Shown piece by piece: positions 11,980 through 23,934 of a stretch of 64,000 nt of DNA. The notes under the pieces were generated by a model. That model was not told the DNA's origin. It did no database searches and worked only from the letters and a program-made list of their open reading frames with translations. This DNA comes from Membranipora membranacea (Eukaryota; Bryozoa; Gymnolaemata; Cheilostomatida; Membraniporidae). Position 1 is the first letter of the stretch, and each line of letters begins with the position of its first letter. Position numbers and translations under genes: made by a program. Where the stretch lies: contig OU612075.1 of assembly GCA_914767715.1 (NCBI GenBank), forward strand, positions 6,262,001 to 6,326,000, written 5' to 3'.

Positions 11980-12850
11980 TCTTGCGGCAGCATATCCGCA
12001 ATATTTCTCAAAATTGCATATAATAAGTGAAATGTTAAGAATTCAATAAAAGGTGTTTCTAGGGTGGAACAACGTGGTGAATCCAAAATTAAGGTTGTAC
12101 CCAGTTGTAGCGATCATGTCAGCGGCAGCATATCCTCATTTGTTCTAAAAATTTCTGTTAATGAGTGAAATATTAAATGTTTAAATAAAAGGTGTTTCAA
12201 GGGTATAACAACGTGCTGAATATAAAGAAATAGGGTGTAACCTAGAACAAGTTTGATCCAATTGCCTGCATGCCTGTTGCTCCCAATCCACTGGTCACGC
12301 CGCGGCGTGTCCAGTGGATCGGGAGCCACTCGGAATGCAGGCAAATGGACCAAAGTTGGTCTAGTGTACCCAGTCGTAGCAATCATGTCAGCAGAAGATC
12401 GGCAGCGCGGCAGCATATCGCAATTTTTCTCAAAATCGCTTATAATAAGTGAAATGTTACAAGTTTATAAGGGTATATCTAGGATAGAACAACGTGCTGA
12501 ATCTGAAACTGAGAGTGTACCCAGTTGTAGCAATCATGTCAGCGGCAGCCCGGCAGCATACCTGCAATTTTCTTCACAATCGGTTAGGTAAGTGAAATGT
12601 TAAGTGATTAATATGGTCAGCAGGAAACACGACTATAATATGTATGATTATAACAAGATATTCTATCACATCATTATAAAAGGTGGTCAGCGACAGCACT
12701 ACATCTCAACAAGAACAAGACAAAAAGCAGCCTAGACATAAGACTGCTCAAAACATGATAGCGTGAGACAAATTTGATGTAGGAAAAAAGTATGTACCCA
12801 GTTGAAAAGGTCAGCTGCAGCACTACTGCATATCCCAAATATTCACACTA
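11980..12850. repeat. Degenerate tandem repeat inside the foldback element
   Basis: The module GTACCCAGTTGTAGCAATCA, then GCAGCATATCCGCAATTT, AAGTGAAATGTTAAG, AAAAGGTGTTTCTAGGG and AACAACGTGCTGAAT recurs with starts near 11985, 12097, 12365, 12517 and 12794. Spacing is mostly 130-150 bp, apart from an inserted hairpin and a diverged stretch. The opening GTACCCAGTTGTAG also occurs inside the inverted arms, so the array probably grew from the arm sequence. Confidence 0.7.
12257..12348. repeat. GC-rich 46-bp-arm hairpin
   Basis: An imperfect palindrome centred on CCGCGG (12300-12305). The left arm begins TCCAATTGCCTGCATGC and the right arm ends GAATGCAGGCAAATGGA. It is much richer in G+C than its surroundings, so it is probably a separate small insertion into the tandem array. 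Confidence 0.75.
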
Positions 12851-13557
12851 TCGATATGTGATTAGTGGGAAGTCAGGAGTTTGATGCAGTTGGCACAAGT
12901 CAAGACTATTTAGTACTGGGTTCTACATTGTATATGTTTTATCAATGCATGAGATGGTTGATGAGAGATAGCTCTACCGCATATCCCCATATCATATCAT
13001 TAGCATGTTAGGAAAGTATGTGAAGCTGGCATATCTAAGTTTTTCAGACTCTGACAGTTTGGTTTCTTTCTGAAAAGTGAGGCACTCATTGAACTCTTTG
13101 CTCATGTGTTATGAAAAAGATATCCAGCCGAAAAATGACATAAGAGGCAATTGAAACATCAAAAATGTGGTTTGTAATTGCCCCAAGACAGTGGTCTTTA
13201 GACCATACAATATCATACTAGTCCAACAAGAAGTTTGATATAATTCAATTGAAATTTTTCAATTTGTGCTGGTCTGATACGAGCAGACTTCTCTTCAAGT
13301 TTACTTGGTGAATTAATTGCCATGTCAACAAAATCCCACAACGCAATTTCAACCTGGAATTTCTGATGATTAGATTACTTAGATTACACAGAATAGGAGT
13401 TTTTTCTCCTCACATATAATGCCAAAACAAAACACCTTTTAATTTCTAAATATGACCACTACAACTGGGTACACCCGGTGAATTTTACAGAACATACACC
13501 AATGAAGTATAAAACGTGATCAGTATCCTGCCATCAAATATTGTCCATGCCATAACA

Positions 13558-14584
13558 ACTTATGCTATAGCTGCTTCTGGCCTAATAACCAATATAACAT
13601 TTAAAAAAAATGAAGCAATGTATGGACATTGTTTTCTGCTAGCTTTACAATATGAATTCTGCCGCGATCTAAGTGAGGTCACTATAAATAAATGGGCTTA
13701 TGGTTTTGCTGGCCACAATCCTCACCCGAAAACCTAATTCATTCTGTTAGCACGAGTCTGACCTAATACCACAATTTCAAACAATTTGTCAAACTTTCAA
13801 TTGATACTGATACAAACATGACAATTCACACCAGTGGGTTGCTGCATAACAACACAGGAGATAATACTACTACTTTGATAATATGGACAGGCTAAAATTA
13901 CAGTTCAAGAAAACATCCCAACACATTCGTAATACATACAGATGTAATAATAGTATTCCAAGTGGTGCGGAGGTTTTTGCAAGGGCCAGCCTCTACTAGG
14001 GTAATTATTGTAGTAAGAGCAGGTGTCATGAAATAGAATTGAATCTGGTCAGATGCCAGCACTTTGTTTTCTATGCGGTTTTATTGCTTTGCATCAGCAG
14101 AATGTTATACATTTTTGTTAACAATCTGACTCATACATACTCAGACTCATACATGATAATAGCTTAGCTTCAGCGTATAGCCTAACGAAATTTGTGAAAG
14201 GATGGGTTCGAAGAGAATGAGACTTTCTGTCTGTTGAGGCAATCAATAATTTCTATGATGATACACTTTTCACATTTATGTGCTGGACGGGTTTAGAACC
14301 CAACATACATGAAGAAATAATAATCTGTCTAGAAAAGCAAACAGAGAGTCTCCCTGTATAAACCAGTTTAAATAGAGATTTCTGATATAGCTGTTCGAAA
14401 TGTTTGGGAGAAACGTATTGTCCATGCTGTGTGACTGTGGCCTTGATAAAGACTGCCATGCAGTTCTATTGCAAATCATCAATGATGAATTGAAATGAAA
14501 GCCTATTGACTATGAACTATTGGTAGACTGAGGACCTACAAACAGCAATATATAATATAGGGTGGTTGATATCAATGGAGCAGA
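13558..14584. other. No recognisable gene
   Basis: AT-rich sequence with short open frames only. No repeat or exon signature was seen. Confidence 0.4.
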
Positions 14585-14735
14585 AAAGTTAGGTTCAAAG
14601 TAGAAAAGTTTTATTCAGAGTAGCCTAGAAAAATTTGATGCAGAGTAGAAAAGTTTGATGCAGAGTAGAAAAGTTTGATGCAGAGTAGAAAAGTTTGATG
14701 CAGAACAGAAAAGTTTGATGCAGAGAAGTTTGATT
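14585..14735. repeat. 20-bp minisatellite
   Basis: The unit AGAAAAGTTTGATGCAGAGT is repeated about seven times, exact in the middle and diverged at the left end (GTTAGGTTCAAAGT variants). Confidence 0.9.
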
Positions 14736-15642
14736 AAATTCGATGAAATGTTTCATTCAATTCAGGCCTTTTTAAATTAAATTCAAAGCAGATAAGTTTA
14801 GTTTTATCCGGCTTTCTGGGCCACGGTACCTCTCCCTAATAACATAAGAGAACACGGTTGGTTTGAGATCATAAAAACTTGATATATTATTAGAATAATA
14901 AAGATATACACTTCATGGTTGATGATTAATTAAAACATAAGCTGTGTTATTGAATATTAGGCAACGTAGTACCCTTAAAGTTTTAGATAGGATTTAGATG
15001 TAGTTCAGTGGTATTTTACCACTTCAGAAGTGGACTGAATATAGAGCAAAGATTAGTTTTTCGACCTTTCATGTAAAAAGAGGTTGATAAAATAATTGTA
15101 TGCATGTCAACTCATTTGCAGTTTTATTTAGTTTTTCTGCTTATAGAAATACTGTTAGTGATGTGTCCCAATCAGGACTCGCTACAACATAGTGTTGAGA
15201 GTTTTGAAGATGGCTGAATTTTTTTTGTAAGATGGAGGGTGGAAAACCCAGTCTTTGCCATTCGGGTTATTCATTATTTTTCTTAGCTGCGAAGCTGCAT
15301 CTGAAATAAAAACTGAAGTTGTCAATTCTTATAGGAATCAGCCTGTCAGCAATGGCTCATTATTGCTAGAGATTGGCTAGCTCTGACTGTTTTGCAATGT
15401 GAGTTTGTAGCCTTACTGTGATTGAAAGAAGACAACATATTCCACACGATTAGATTGGCAATGTATCACATTATCAGATTTGAGAGATTGGATATTAGCA
15501 AATTTGTGATGAAAAATCTCAACTTATACTGTCATTGAAGAAATAATGCAGAAATAGATGACGATAAAATCCATTCAAATCTAGCCCTCTGATTTCTTTT
15601 TGGTGCTGCTAAAGAGAAAACTCTGTCCTGCATGCTGACTTA
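14736..15642. other. 3' flank of the oxygenase gene; nothing else seen
   Basis: No exon or repeat is recognised. The 3' UTR of the minus-strand oxygenase must lie in the right part, but I found no convincing polyadenylation signal close to the stop codon. Confidence 0.35.
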
Positions 15643-18600
15643 CTAACTACTACTGTTGTCTTTTAATATAGCACTAAGCTGAGCTTCTAACCATCCTGCT
15701 GAAGTTACGGGTGGGTACTTTCTCGACCCGTCTAAAGTCTCAATCAAGGTATCATTGTCAGGCTGACAGAAGAATACCACAGACAACCTGTCTTTCTCCA
15801 GCAGATCGTCTTTTTCTGGTACTAGAACTCTGTGTTTCTGAAATTTAAAATTAGATTTAAGATAAGGTTTAGCCAGCAGTTGCCAATTCAAGTGAATAAA
15901 TGTTTAATATAGTCACGTAATGTGTTCACCGCAACGCATACACAGGGAGATAGTCCTGTGTGGTTTTCCCCTTATCCATTTTGTCATCATTATAAGTGTT
16001 GTTATATAGTGTCATTATAAATCTAAATTGCAATAGTTCAATGGGATAGTAACTTTAACACTTTCACACACCCATTGAGCCATCTGATTATACACCTGCT
16101 AATCAATGTCATAATTATTTAGAATATATATTGGCGGGAGGGAAAGGGTAGATCAAAGTGTCATTGACCGGCACAATAAATATGTGTCCTAGAGCAGAAG
16201 TCTTGTGACACATGGGAGATAAAGATTCCAACTGAGCTTTTGGAGGATTAGACCCTGATGTAAACCCTGACCAATTACACCAAGCCACCCTTATTTGGCA
16301 ACCCCCCTCTATCAATTGGTTTTTGAATATTAACCATCAGCCAACAATGCGCAAGGTTTAAATGTAGATTTGATTATAACTTACATTGGCAATAAGTTTA
16401 TCAGCTGTCCACATCTGTAATAAGTCTCCTATATTAAGATATATGCCTCCTTCTACATAATCTACATCGAAAAACTTGCCTGTAGCTCTGTTCATCACCT
16501 GTCAATCATAAATTCAAACACATTTATGGCTGGTTCACATCGTCCCAGACAGCCATCCCAGATAGCCATCCCAGATAGCCATCCAAGATAGCCATCCAAG
16601 ATAGCCATCCCAGGTAGCCATCCCAGATAGCCATCCCAGATAGCCATCCCAGATAGCTTTCCCAGATAGCTTTCCCAGTTAGGCATCCCAGTCAATGTGA
16701 ACATCAAATTTACATATTCCCAGATATAAAAATGTGTCGGGGACTACAACGGGAATGTTTTGTGTTCCGAACTTTGCCGTGCACGGGTTTAACTAGGTAC
16801 AATGTGAATGTAATAAAGGGAATTTTCTGGGACTGATCAACAAGCTTGATCTATATCTAGCATTGTACTGCATTAACTAGCTCCTTTGTTTTCATTAGTA
16901 ACAAGAAATAGGATAAAAACGTCTCTGATAATCCCAGACAATGTAAACACATACAAATTAATATCCCAGATTTACATAACAAAACCTAACACTATCCATG
17001 ACAAAAACCTAATTGCTAATTTTGGATGAATTTTAAAATGTTAACAAAGGACTGGGACCATCTTGGGATAAGCATCTTGGATGAGCATCTGGGATGGCAT
17101 TCCAGTGTCATCTGGGACAATGTGCACCAGCCATTTGTGGTTACAAGCCCAAAGGTGTGCACAATGCCATATGCCAATGTCACATAGTCACAAAAGACAG
17201 ATTTTTGGTTGCTCCTACTAATGATGGCTCGTAGAAAAGAAACATTGTCTTGACCCAAACAACTCTATATCAATCAACCCACTTGAAGACCAGGAGAATC
17301 CGTGTATAGCAAAGTTACTGAGCCAAAATCTGAATGTTCTCCACATCTCATCTGGCCTGGTTCAGCTTCATCTGAAAAGATGAACGATTTAATAAAATAT
17401 TAATTATGTCCAGGGTCTGACGTCTATATAATCTAAAAGAATTGTCTTCTTTTTGTATATGTAAGGGCAATTCCAAACCAATACAAGTGTTTCCCATCAT
17501 TATTAAATTTATGGGTCTGCTGTCAACCAGGTATCAACATGGTAAATAAATTTGTGGCGGCATGACAATGGATTGATGTTCAGCAATTATTGTTTTCTGT
17601 AGCCGGGCAAAAAATATGGCTCTTGCTTTGCCACTACAACACATTTGAAAATTTGTTTGTTAACAGCCTGTCTCGGCAAGCTTTGATATAGGTTTGGGAC
17701 GATACCCACTTAATTATCTCCTTGGGTTGAACTGTAAGGAAGAGGGTTGCCCTCACCAAAACTTGTTCCATCATATAAACCAAATATAGCTTGTCAAGAC
17801 AGTTCAGTTTAGCTACGTTCACTCAATGGTTTGTTATTTTCAATAAGCAAACGTATCGTAGCCTCTGAGAATTGCACTTAATGACAAACCTCTGTTGACT
17901 TCTGGGTACCAGTTTATCCTAATGGCTGATCTGTTGATTTCTCCATCACTGAGTGTATGTGTCTTAGATATATAGTATGGATCCTGGAAAGAAATCAAAT
18001 CTGTCAGATCGGTTTAATGATAATGTCAAGGATATTTTTGAGAAGGCAACAATGGTTGGCCACACATGTGAAGTATTCACAAGACTTGGCAGCGCGTCCT
18101 TTATTGAATCATGGCAGGCAGACATTACTTGACCGTGTTACTTCACATTTTTATAAAATTTCAACCGAATGGATTATCTATCATAAAGTTGGCCCAAAAA
18201 TATCTAAGATGTTAATATGAAGCTTAGTAACGTCTGTAGGGTTTACAGATTTGATAAAATCTCTCTCATTTGCTTTATATTTGCCAATCTGTGTAATTGG
18301 GCAAAAACCCCTGTGCCTCCTACTGACAATATAAGACTGATATGTAGGTCAGCTTTCTACCAGGCCTTACAAAGTTGGCACTGGAAGCTTAGTGAACATC
18401 TTTGAAGACTTGAATATGCAGCACACAATAATTCACTCACTTTCACTCTGTAGGCTATTGATGAGAAACTCTCCCATAACTGCCAGCAATGCTCACCGGT
18501 AATACGATCAGGCCCATATTGAGACTACAAGGATATAAAGATAAACATAGTGGCAATGTTTCACAAGAGCAAATATGACAGTAGATAAGGCAGAACTATT

Positions 18601-20845
18601 TTCAGGCCCGTAGTTCTGGGGGAGGCAGGGAGGTACTGCCTCCCCCAGAAAGTTAAATACAGTGGCCTAAAAACACTATAATTGATTAAGCCATGTTTGA
18701 ATCAGCTTCCTGGGATTTCCATTTGCTTTTTACATGCCTCAAATTTCTTGAGAAGGAGCTAACTGGTGATGATTCTGACTCGCCTCAGATTTTGCCTCCC
18801 CAACATTTTTCTAAATCATGGCCTGATTTTAAGTACTTGCGTAGTTGCATCATGGGATGCTGTTTTGCAAGGTGATGATTACCAACTTGATGTAGACCAG
18901 AGGTTCAAAAACAAGAAATCATTGCTTCTTTTTGCTCCAGATATAATTGTGATTCTGATAATTTTATTGAGGTGACTCAAAGATATAATTGTATGAGGTG
19001 CTTGAAGATTTCCAGAAGGTTTTCCAGACTGCATTGAACTACTAACGGCTTTATCTTAAAGACTACCAAAGCCTTCCCAAAGACCAAAGCATGATATAGT
19101 CAGGCAGTTTTTTATGATAAAGTTGTGTCAGTTTTGAATGGTAAAAAAATTCAATGCTCTACTTGGCATGAATTATTGATGGAAAGAGTGCCTTCCATAA
19201 GGGATGGTTACTCCCATGCTCTGCATTATGACGTCTAAGTCTCCCGAATGTGCAATACAAAAACAATCGCTCCCAGAAGACTGTGGCAATCTGCTACAGA
19301 GAATGGCAGTTGGGAATGGATGTAGAGCATTGAATTTCTAACTACCATGCAAAACTTACACAACTTTACCATAAGTAACTGCCTGACTATATAATGCTTT
19401 GGTCTTTGGGTAGCCTTTAAATAGTTTAAATGCCTTACGTTATCCTTCATTGAGGCAGTGAGATGGTAACCTTCTCTGCAGTCAGCTGGCTTGTCTTTCA
19501 TCATCCTTTAAATATATTATACTCACAAATTAAAGTTCACTCTATACACCACTTCACTCTATGAGTGTCCATATGTTGAGTTTGCTGACTTGCAGACGAT
19601 ATGCTACACTCTATGACATTAACACCTTTGAAAATTTTAGATCAATGGGTGATGGTTGATTAAAATCAAGCTGTCAGATCACACGCCTCATTCGAAGCAT
19701 GGGCGGCGAAATATTAGTTGTCTTAGGGGCGAGGCAGCAATATCTGCTCCTGGTTGCTCTATGTTTGCAGGCAGGTCTGATCACACCTGGGGGCCAACCA
19801 AACCCCAGTATTCCATTGACTGCAGTGGAATTTGAACCATAGACCTTCAACATTTGCATGCTGGAACGGCGCTCTGACCAACTGAGCCCCATCCTACTCC
19901 TACTGCCGTAATCAAACCTTCAAAAGACTCTGGTTTATATGAAGTTGAGGTTCTTTCAATATATGCCGCAAATCATAGATCCTCCTGAGGCTAAGATCCT
20001 CATGAGGATAATGATTATATTCTTATTTTTGTACTTACCTCACGATACCACTGGGGGACCATCCCGAAAAGTCCTTCCAAGCATATTTGGCCTTTACTTC
20101 TTGTGGAAGCTTAAAAAACTCTCGAGCTTTTCTGCTGTAGTCTTGAGCCTGGGTAAAAGAGAAAAATTGTAATTTGTGCATGATTTCATTAACAAAGTCA
20201 TGGTGCACTATACAAAGTTCTGTATGGGGTTTATTCAGGAACCACTAGGAACTACTGATCATTGTCTGTGCGTCTTCTAGGGAGAGGCAATAGAACCTAC
20301 CTGGCCAATATGATGGCACTGATTGGCTGGGGAGGAGGGTGAGGGCCAATGCCAAGTCAGATGGTGTACCTTCCTGAATGTACCTATTGATATATTCTGT
20401 GTGTTCAGGTTATTCAGTTTCACTTTTACAATATACTATTAGGTGCTTCCAGTGACCTAGTATTGGCTCGCTTTCCCACCCCACAGCCAAACAGATCACA
20501 CCAAACCCTTTGGCAAGCCAAACCCACATCTTGTAACTCCTGTCCGCCTTGACCTGCCTGCAAACAGAGAGCAAACTGGCGCAGATATTGCAACCTCACC
20601 ACTAAGGCACTAAAATTTCGCTGCCCATGCTTCGAGATGTGGCATGTGATAAGAGATCTGGTTTTTATCAACCTCTTTTAATCAAAACTGATTCACAAAA
20701 CACTCACCTGTTGCCAGACATCGGTTCCTGTGAGACATGCAAAGCCGACTGTAGTCAAAGCCTTGAATAGTTCTTCTGCCGCTTCCTCATCTGATTTCCT
20801 GAAGTCAATAACTGGAACTCGGTTTTGTAGATCTTTGTTCTCCAT
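15643..20845 (-). CDS. 2OG-Fe(II) oxygenase, isopenicillin-N-synthase-like, 8 exons
   Basis: Exons in order: 20845-20708, 20148-20039, 19505-19439, 18524-18441, 17983-17890, 17371-17283, 16498-16385 and 15837-15643. Every junction is GT-AG (one donor GTTTGT) and all phases agree, giving 296 residues. The protein starts MENKDLQNRVPVIDF, the usual N-terminus of this family, followed by AREFFKLPQEVKAKYA. The double-stranded beta-helix has RCGEHSDFGSVTLLY with iron ligands His177 and Asp179, EGGIYLNIGDLLQMW, the distal His234 in KHRVL, the 2-oxoglutarate-binding Arg249/Ser251 in RLS, and the C-terminal YPPVTSAGWL. All catalytic residues are present, so it should be an active soluble oxygenase using Fe(II), O2 and 2-oxoglutarate. 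The substrate cannot be told. Introns carry a MITE, SINE copies and a VNTR element. Confidence 0.93.
16527..17138. mobile_element. TIR element in oxygenase intron 6
   Basis: ATGGCTGGTTCACATCGTCC near 16527 is matched in reverse complement near 17112-17138 (GGACAATGTGCACCAGCCAT). The left end runs directly into a 13-bp tandem repeat. The right end (17040-17110) has the complementary motifs TTGGGATAAGCATCTTGG and CTGGGATGGC. It spans the intron between exons 6 and 7 (16499-17282) without touching the splice sites. Confidence 0.65.
16545..16690. repeat. 13-bp minisatellite
   Basis: AGCCATCCCAGAT is repeated about eleven times with single-base variants (CCAAGAT, CTTTCCCAGAT). It begins inside the left terminal repeat of the intron 6 element. 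Confidence 0.9.
18603..18825 (-). mobile_element. CAGG/CCTG MITE, copy 1 (oxygenase intron 3)
   Basis: Starts CAGGCCCGTAGTTCTGGGGG and ends ...CTAAATCATGGCCTG, flanked by the direct repeat ATTTT (18598-18602 and 18826-18830). It is one of seven related copies in the window, inverted relative to those at 48536, 56670 and 60265. Confidence 0.85.
19653..19895 (-). mobile_element. tRNA-derived SINE, copy 1 (oxygenase intron 2)
   Basis: On the minus strand the head has an A box (GGGGCTCAGTTGGTCAGAGC) and a B box (ATGGTTCAAATTCC). The body has TGGGGTTTGGTTGGCCCCC, GACCTGCCTGCAAACA and CGCCGCCCATGCTTCGA, and the tail has GATTTTAATCAACC. It is the most complete of four copies. Confidence 0.85.
20550..20690 (+). 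mobile_element. SINE body, copy 2 (oxygenase intron 1)
   Basis: Shares GACCTGCCTGCAAACAGAGA, TGGCGCAGATATTGCAACCT, CGCTGCCCATGCTTCGAGAT and TTTTAATCAA with the other SINE copies. The tRNA head is missing or too diverged to see in 20440-20550. Confidence 0.75.
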
Positions 20846-20904
20846 CAGGCGATCGGAGTGTTATGAATACCTGTTCTAGGCCTGGCATAAGTCAGAACTA
20901 GCAA

Positions 20905-21035
20905 CTTTATCAACTACAAATACTGTCAAGTTTTCTACAAATACTGTCAAATACTGTCTACAGCTACAAATACGGTCTGCAACTACAAATACTGTCAAAT
21001 ACTACAGCTACAACTACAGATACTGCCACCTGTCA
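20905..21035. repeat. Irregular short repeat upstream of the oxygenase
   Basis: CTACAAATACTGTCAA-type modules recur about six times just upstream of the start codon (20845), within the likely promoter or 5' UTR region of the minus-strand gene. No TATA box was seen. Confidence 0.65.
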
Positions 21036-21254
21036 AGCCTAGTCTGACTTATTTATCATTGTAACACAGAAGACAGTTCTTATCTTTTTTTGACTATGAC
21101 CTGGATGATTGATTACATTTGCTTGCAGCTAGTGTCAACGCAATGCACTGGAACAAGTAAACAAATATCACAGTGAAATGACACACTAAGATTATTTGAG
21201 GTCATACTCAAAGTCATTCAGGTCATTTGAGGTCCCTGACCCCCAGTAAAATAT

Positions 21255-22000
21255 TTTGAGTCGTAAGAGATGATGCGCATCCCTTATAATCCGCCAGAAG
21301 AATTAATACTAGCTATGGCTAGCATTACACCACTAAAGATTAGAGATACTTCTAACAGACTCAGCATACTAAAACTACTAATCGCAAATAATGATACATG
21401 TTGTATCACAAACAACATAAAAAGCTCACTACAGAAACCCTTTGTTGCTGACTTAGTAAAACTTAAAGGAAGAGGAGCAGAGATCGCCGAGCTCACCGCC
21501 AAAGATCTAAATAAATCAGAAATAAAAAAATGCATCAGAAAAGAAAAAAGAAGAAAATTCAAGACTTTCTTGAAAATGCAGTCTGGTTCAAACGGACTTG
21601 CATACTACTTGGATCAAAACTACATCACAAAGAACCCAATATCCTTAGACATGGATCCAAAACTGCTAGGGAAAGTCTGTAGCCTCTTCAGCGGACATTT
21701 TAACCTGGGAGTACACAGGTACAAGCTCAGGTTGTCTTTCTCACCCACTTGTGTTTGCCTGCAGGAGGACGAGACTGTATCCCACCATGTATTTAAATGT
21801 CCACTCTACGCAAGACTGCGGGAGAGACTTGGCATTAACCAGGGGCCTCTGGGCCTACAACAATTTATACAGTACTGTAGCAGTACTAACAGACTGTGAT
21901 ACCAGACGTCAGTGAGATAAGGATCTAAAGTGCACGCCACGAGAGCTGGCCGCTCGCAGTATGGGGTCCACCGCTGTGATTGCTGAATGAGCCAGAACAA
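21255..22000 (+). mobile_element. LINE fragment, C-terminal zinc-knuckle region
   Basis: An open frame 21270-21899 (209 codons) ends in a motif of the kind found at the C-terminus of I/R1-group non-LTR retrotransposons: FSGHFNLGVHRYKLRL, then Cys-x-Cys (TCVCLQEDETVSHHVFKCPL) with His and Cys completing a zinc-binding pattern. The reverse transcriptase is absent, so this is a 5'-truncated copy; sequence right of the stop is probably its 3' UTR. The ATG is just the first Met of the fragment. Confidence 0.65.
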
Positions 22001-22139
22001 CCCGGAGATACAAAGACATAGCTTACTCCTTTGGTTTTGTAATTTAAAGTTTTAGTTTTGTACAAAAGTATACATTTTATTTTTGAATTATTCAGAATTT
22101 TCTATTATCAGTGACTGACAGTCCGTTTTTATACTACAA

Positions 22140-23180
22140 CATTAGAGTACCGAAGTATTATATTTCTTAGGAGACTGAGAAACCACATTTTGTTTTGGGC
22201 CGTAAATAGCGCATAGCTTAAATATACTTAGCTCAAGTTATGAAATTTCATCAATAATCTAGCTGCCCGTTCTGTTTCATTTACATTTTTGCCACAATCA
22301 TTATTAATTGTTACATTTTCATCTCATTTCTAATCTCAATAATTGTATTTTGCCTTGCATTTGTTTTCATCGTTTTACATGGTGGTATCTATGTATTATT
22401 TTTTTCTTACCTCAATGATTAACAAGATAGCTGGGGGTTCCCCCATAAGAGGGGGGTGACTAATACGCCATTTCCTGGTTAACCCCCAATAAGTTAGAAA
22501 TAAACATTTAAGTAAGTACAGTAAGTTGCTTGAGAACAGCATAGGCAGGGCAAGAACTTTATAGGAGGAAATTCGGCCTCGATACTTTAGAAAAGGCGGA
22601 AAATTTGGCACCAACTACACATGCACCCAAGTCACCTTTCACACACTGAGAAATATAGTAACATAAGGTAGTATTTTAGGGCGGGAGAATTGTGAAAAAA
22701 CGACTTGTCACTTCAGTTGTCTAGAATGAATGGGATGAGAAAAACCAACAAACTGACGAGATAAGTAATTTTGCATAAACTCGCTATAAGGTGCGCCTTG
22801 GTACAGGAAAATGCTTAAGGTAAGATAAGATAACTACAAAGTATGAGGCTCTGAGGGCAGATTAAAGCTAGTAAATTTTACCAGTTATAACACCGTACTG
22901 TGTTATTAAATAACTGAGCCTTGTCACATTGCTCAAGAAAAAATGTGTTCTTTAGGTGTAAAAAACTCTGTATATTTATCTCTTAGGAGACTGTGAAACT
23001 ATGTTTTTGTGCTGTACATAGCTAAAAGTCTAATTGCCCATTCTGTCTCATTTATATTTTTGCCACAGTCAATGTAAATTGTCGCATTGTCATCACATTT
23101 CGAATCTCGAAAGGAATTTTATTTTGTCCACCAATAGTTTTCGTTGTACTACCCTATTATCACCATCTTTTTGGTGTTGT
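22140..23180. repeat. Two degenerate direct copies, about 200 bp each
   Basis: TTAGGAGACTG, GCCCGTTCTGTTTCATTTAC, TTTTTGCCACAATCA and TCATCTCATTTCTAATCTC in 22165-22350 recur in the same order at 22980-23115 with many changes. This may be two LINE or other retroelement 3' ends. The sequence between (22360-22960) shows nothing I recognise. Confidence 0.55.
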
Positions 23181-23474
23181 AAATAGCTCAAAGAACAAAC
23201 GGTTTCAGCTCAGGTTTAGATATCACATAAAATACTCCAGCTGCTTACTTCATCTTATATTTGGACCTAAACTTTATAAACACATCTCTTTTTTACGTCT
23301 CACTATTAACCTGAAAAAAAAGAAAAATTTCATTTTTGTCACTAAATTGGAAACAATATTTCAATTTGCCAGACTGGATCATCATTTTTGCCTGCAAATA
23401 GAGGCTTTTGTGTTCTTGTAGTTTTATATTTCAATGAAAATATTACTACTACTACTCAGTCGTAAGATTAGTGT

Positions 23475-23653
23475 GTGTAACACCAGGAGGGGTGCTGTTA
23501 GCTCCTCTACCGATTTTAGGCATATAAATAGCAATGAAAATCACAGTGCAGCATATTCTGACATGGATTATTCCACTATAGCATATTTGGACATCTATTG
23601 AGCATTTTAGGGGAGCCAGGGTGTCCCTGCCTCCCTAGAACTACGGGCCTGAG
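23475..23653 (+). mobile_element. CAGG/CCTG MITE, truncated copy 2
   Basis: The right end is CTGCCTCCCTAGAACTACGG followed by GCCTG. The left end is missing; similarity to the 60265 copy begins at GTAACACCAGG. Confidence 0.75.
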
Positions 23654-23934
23654 TTACCAATGTGTTGCTCCCGATGGACAAGTCCGAATGGTATGAACTT
23701 TAATAAAATGCTACTGGATTTGCTGTTGGGTTTGATTGAAATTTCAACGGCAAGGCCATATCTATGTCAATAAATTTGGTTAACTAGATGGATGTGACGA
23801 ATATCACTTGACTGGTTGGTCTAATAAATGAGTAACAGGTTAATCATTGGAACAATTTTTCAATTCACTTCGGTTTAATTTCATTTCTCTTACCATAGTT
23901 TAGATTAAGTATGAGGATGCCAGTATGTAATAAT

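Larger units (their letters stand above)
11632..13557. mobile_element. Foldback-type element with ~310-bp inverted arms
   Basis: About 310 bp at the left (11632 to about 11945) recur as the reverse complement at the right (about 13230-13557). Landmarks include ATGGCACGGACA / TGTCCATGCCAT, AATTCACCGGGTGTACCC / GGGTACACCCGGTGAATT and GCAGAAGTCTGCTCGTGTTAG with its counterpart near 13280. The arms differ by scattered substitutions and small indels. The interior holds a degenerate tandem repeat and a GC-rich hairpin. No transposase is visible, so this is a non-autonomous long-TIR element. Confidence 0.85.

Noticed and set aside
12253-12591. 112-codon open frame in the foldback element
   Set aside because: It runs through repeat units and the GC-rich hairpin; openness is explained by the repeats.
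21284-21562. Antisense open frame opposite the LINE fragment
   Set aside because: Shadow of the LINE coding frame; hydrophobic composition comes from antisense of Lys/Glu-rich codons.
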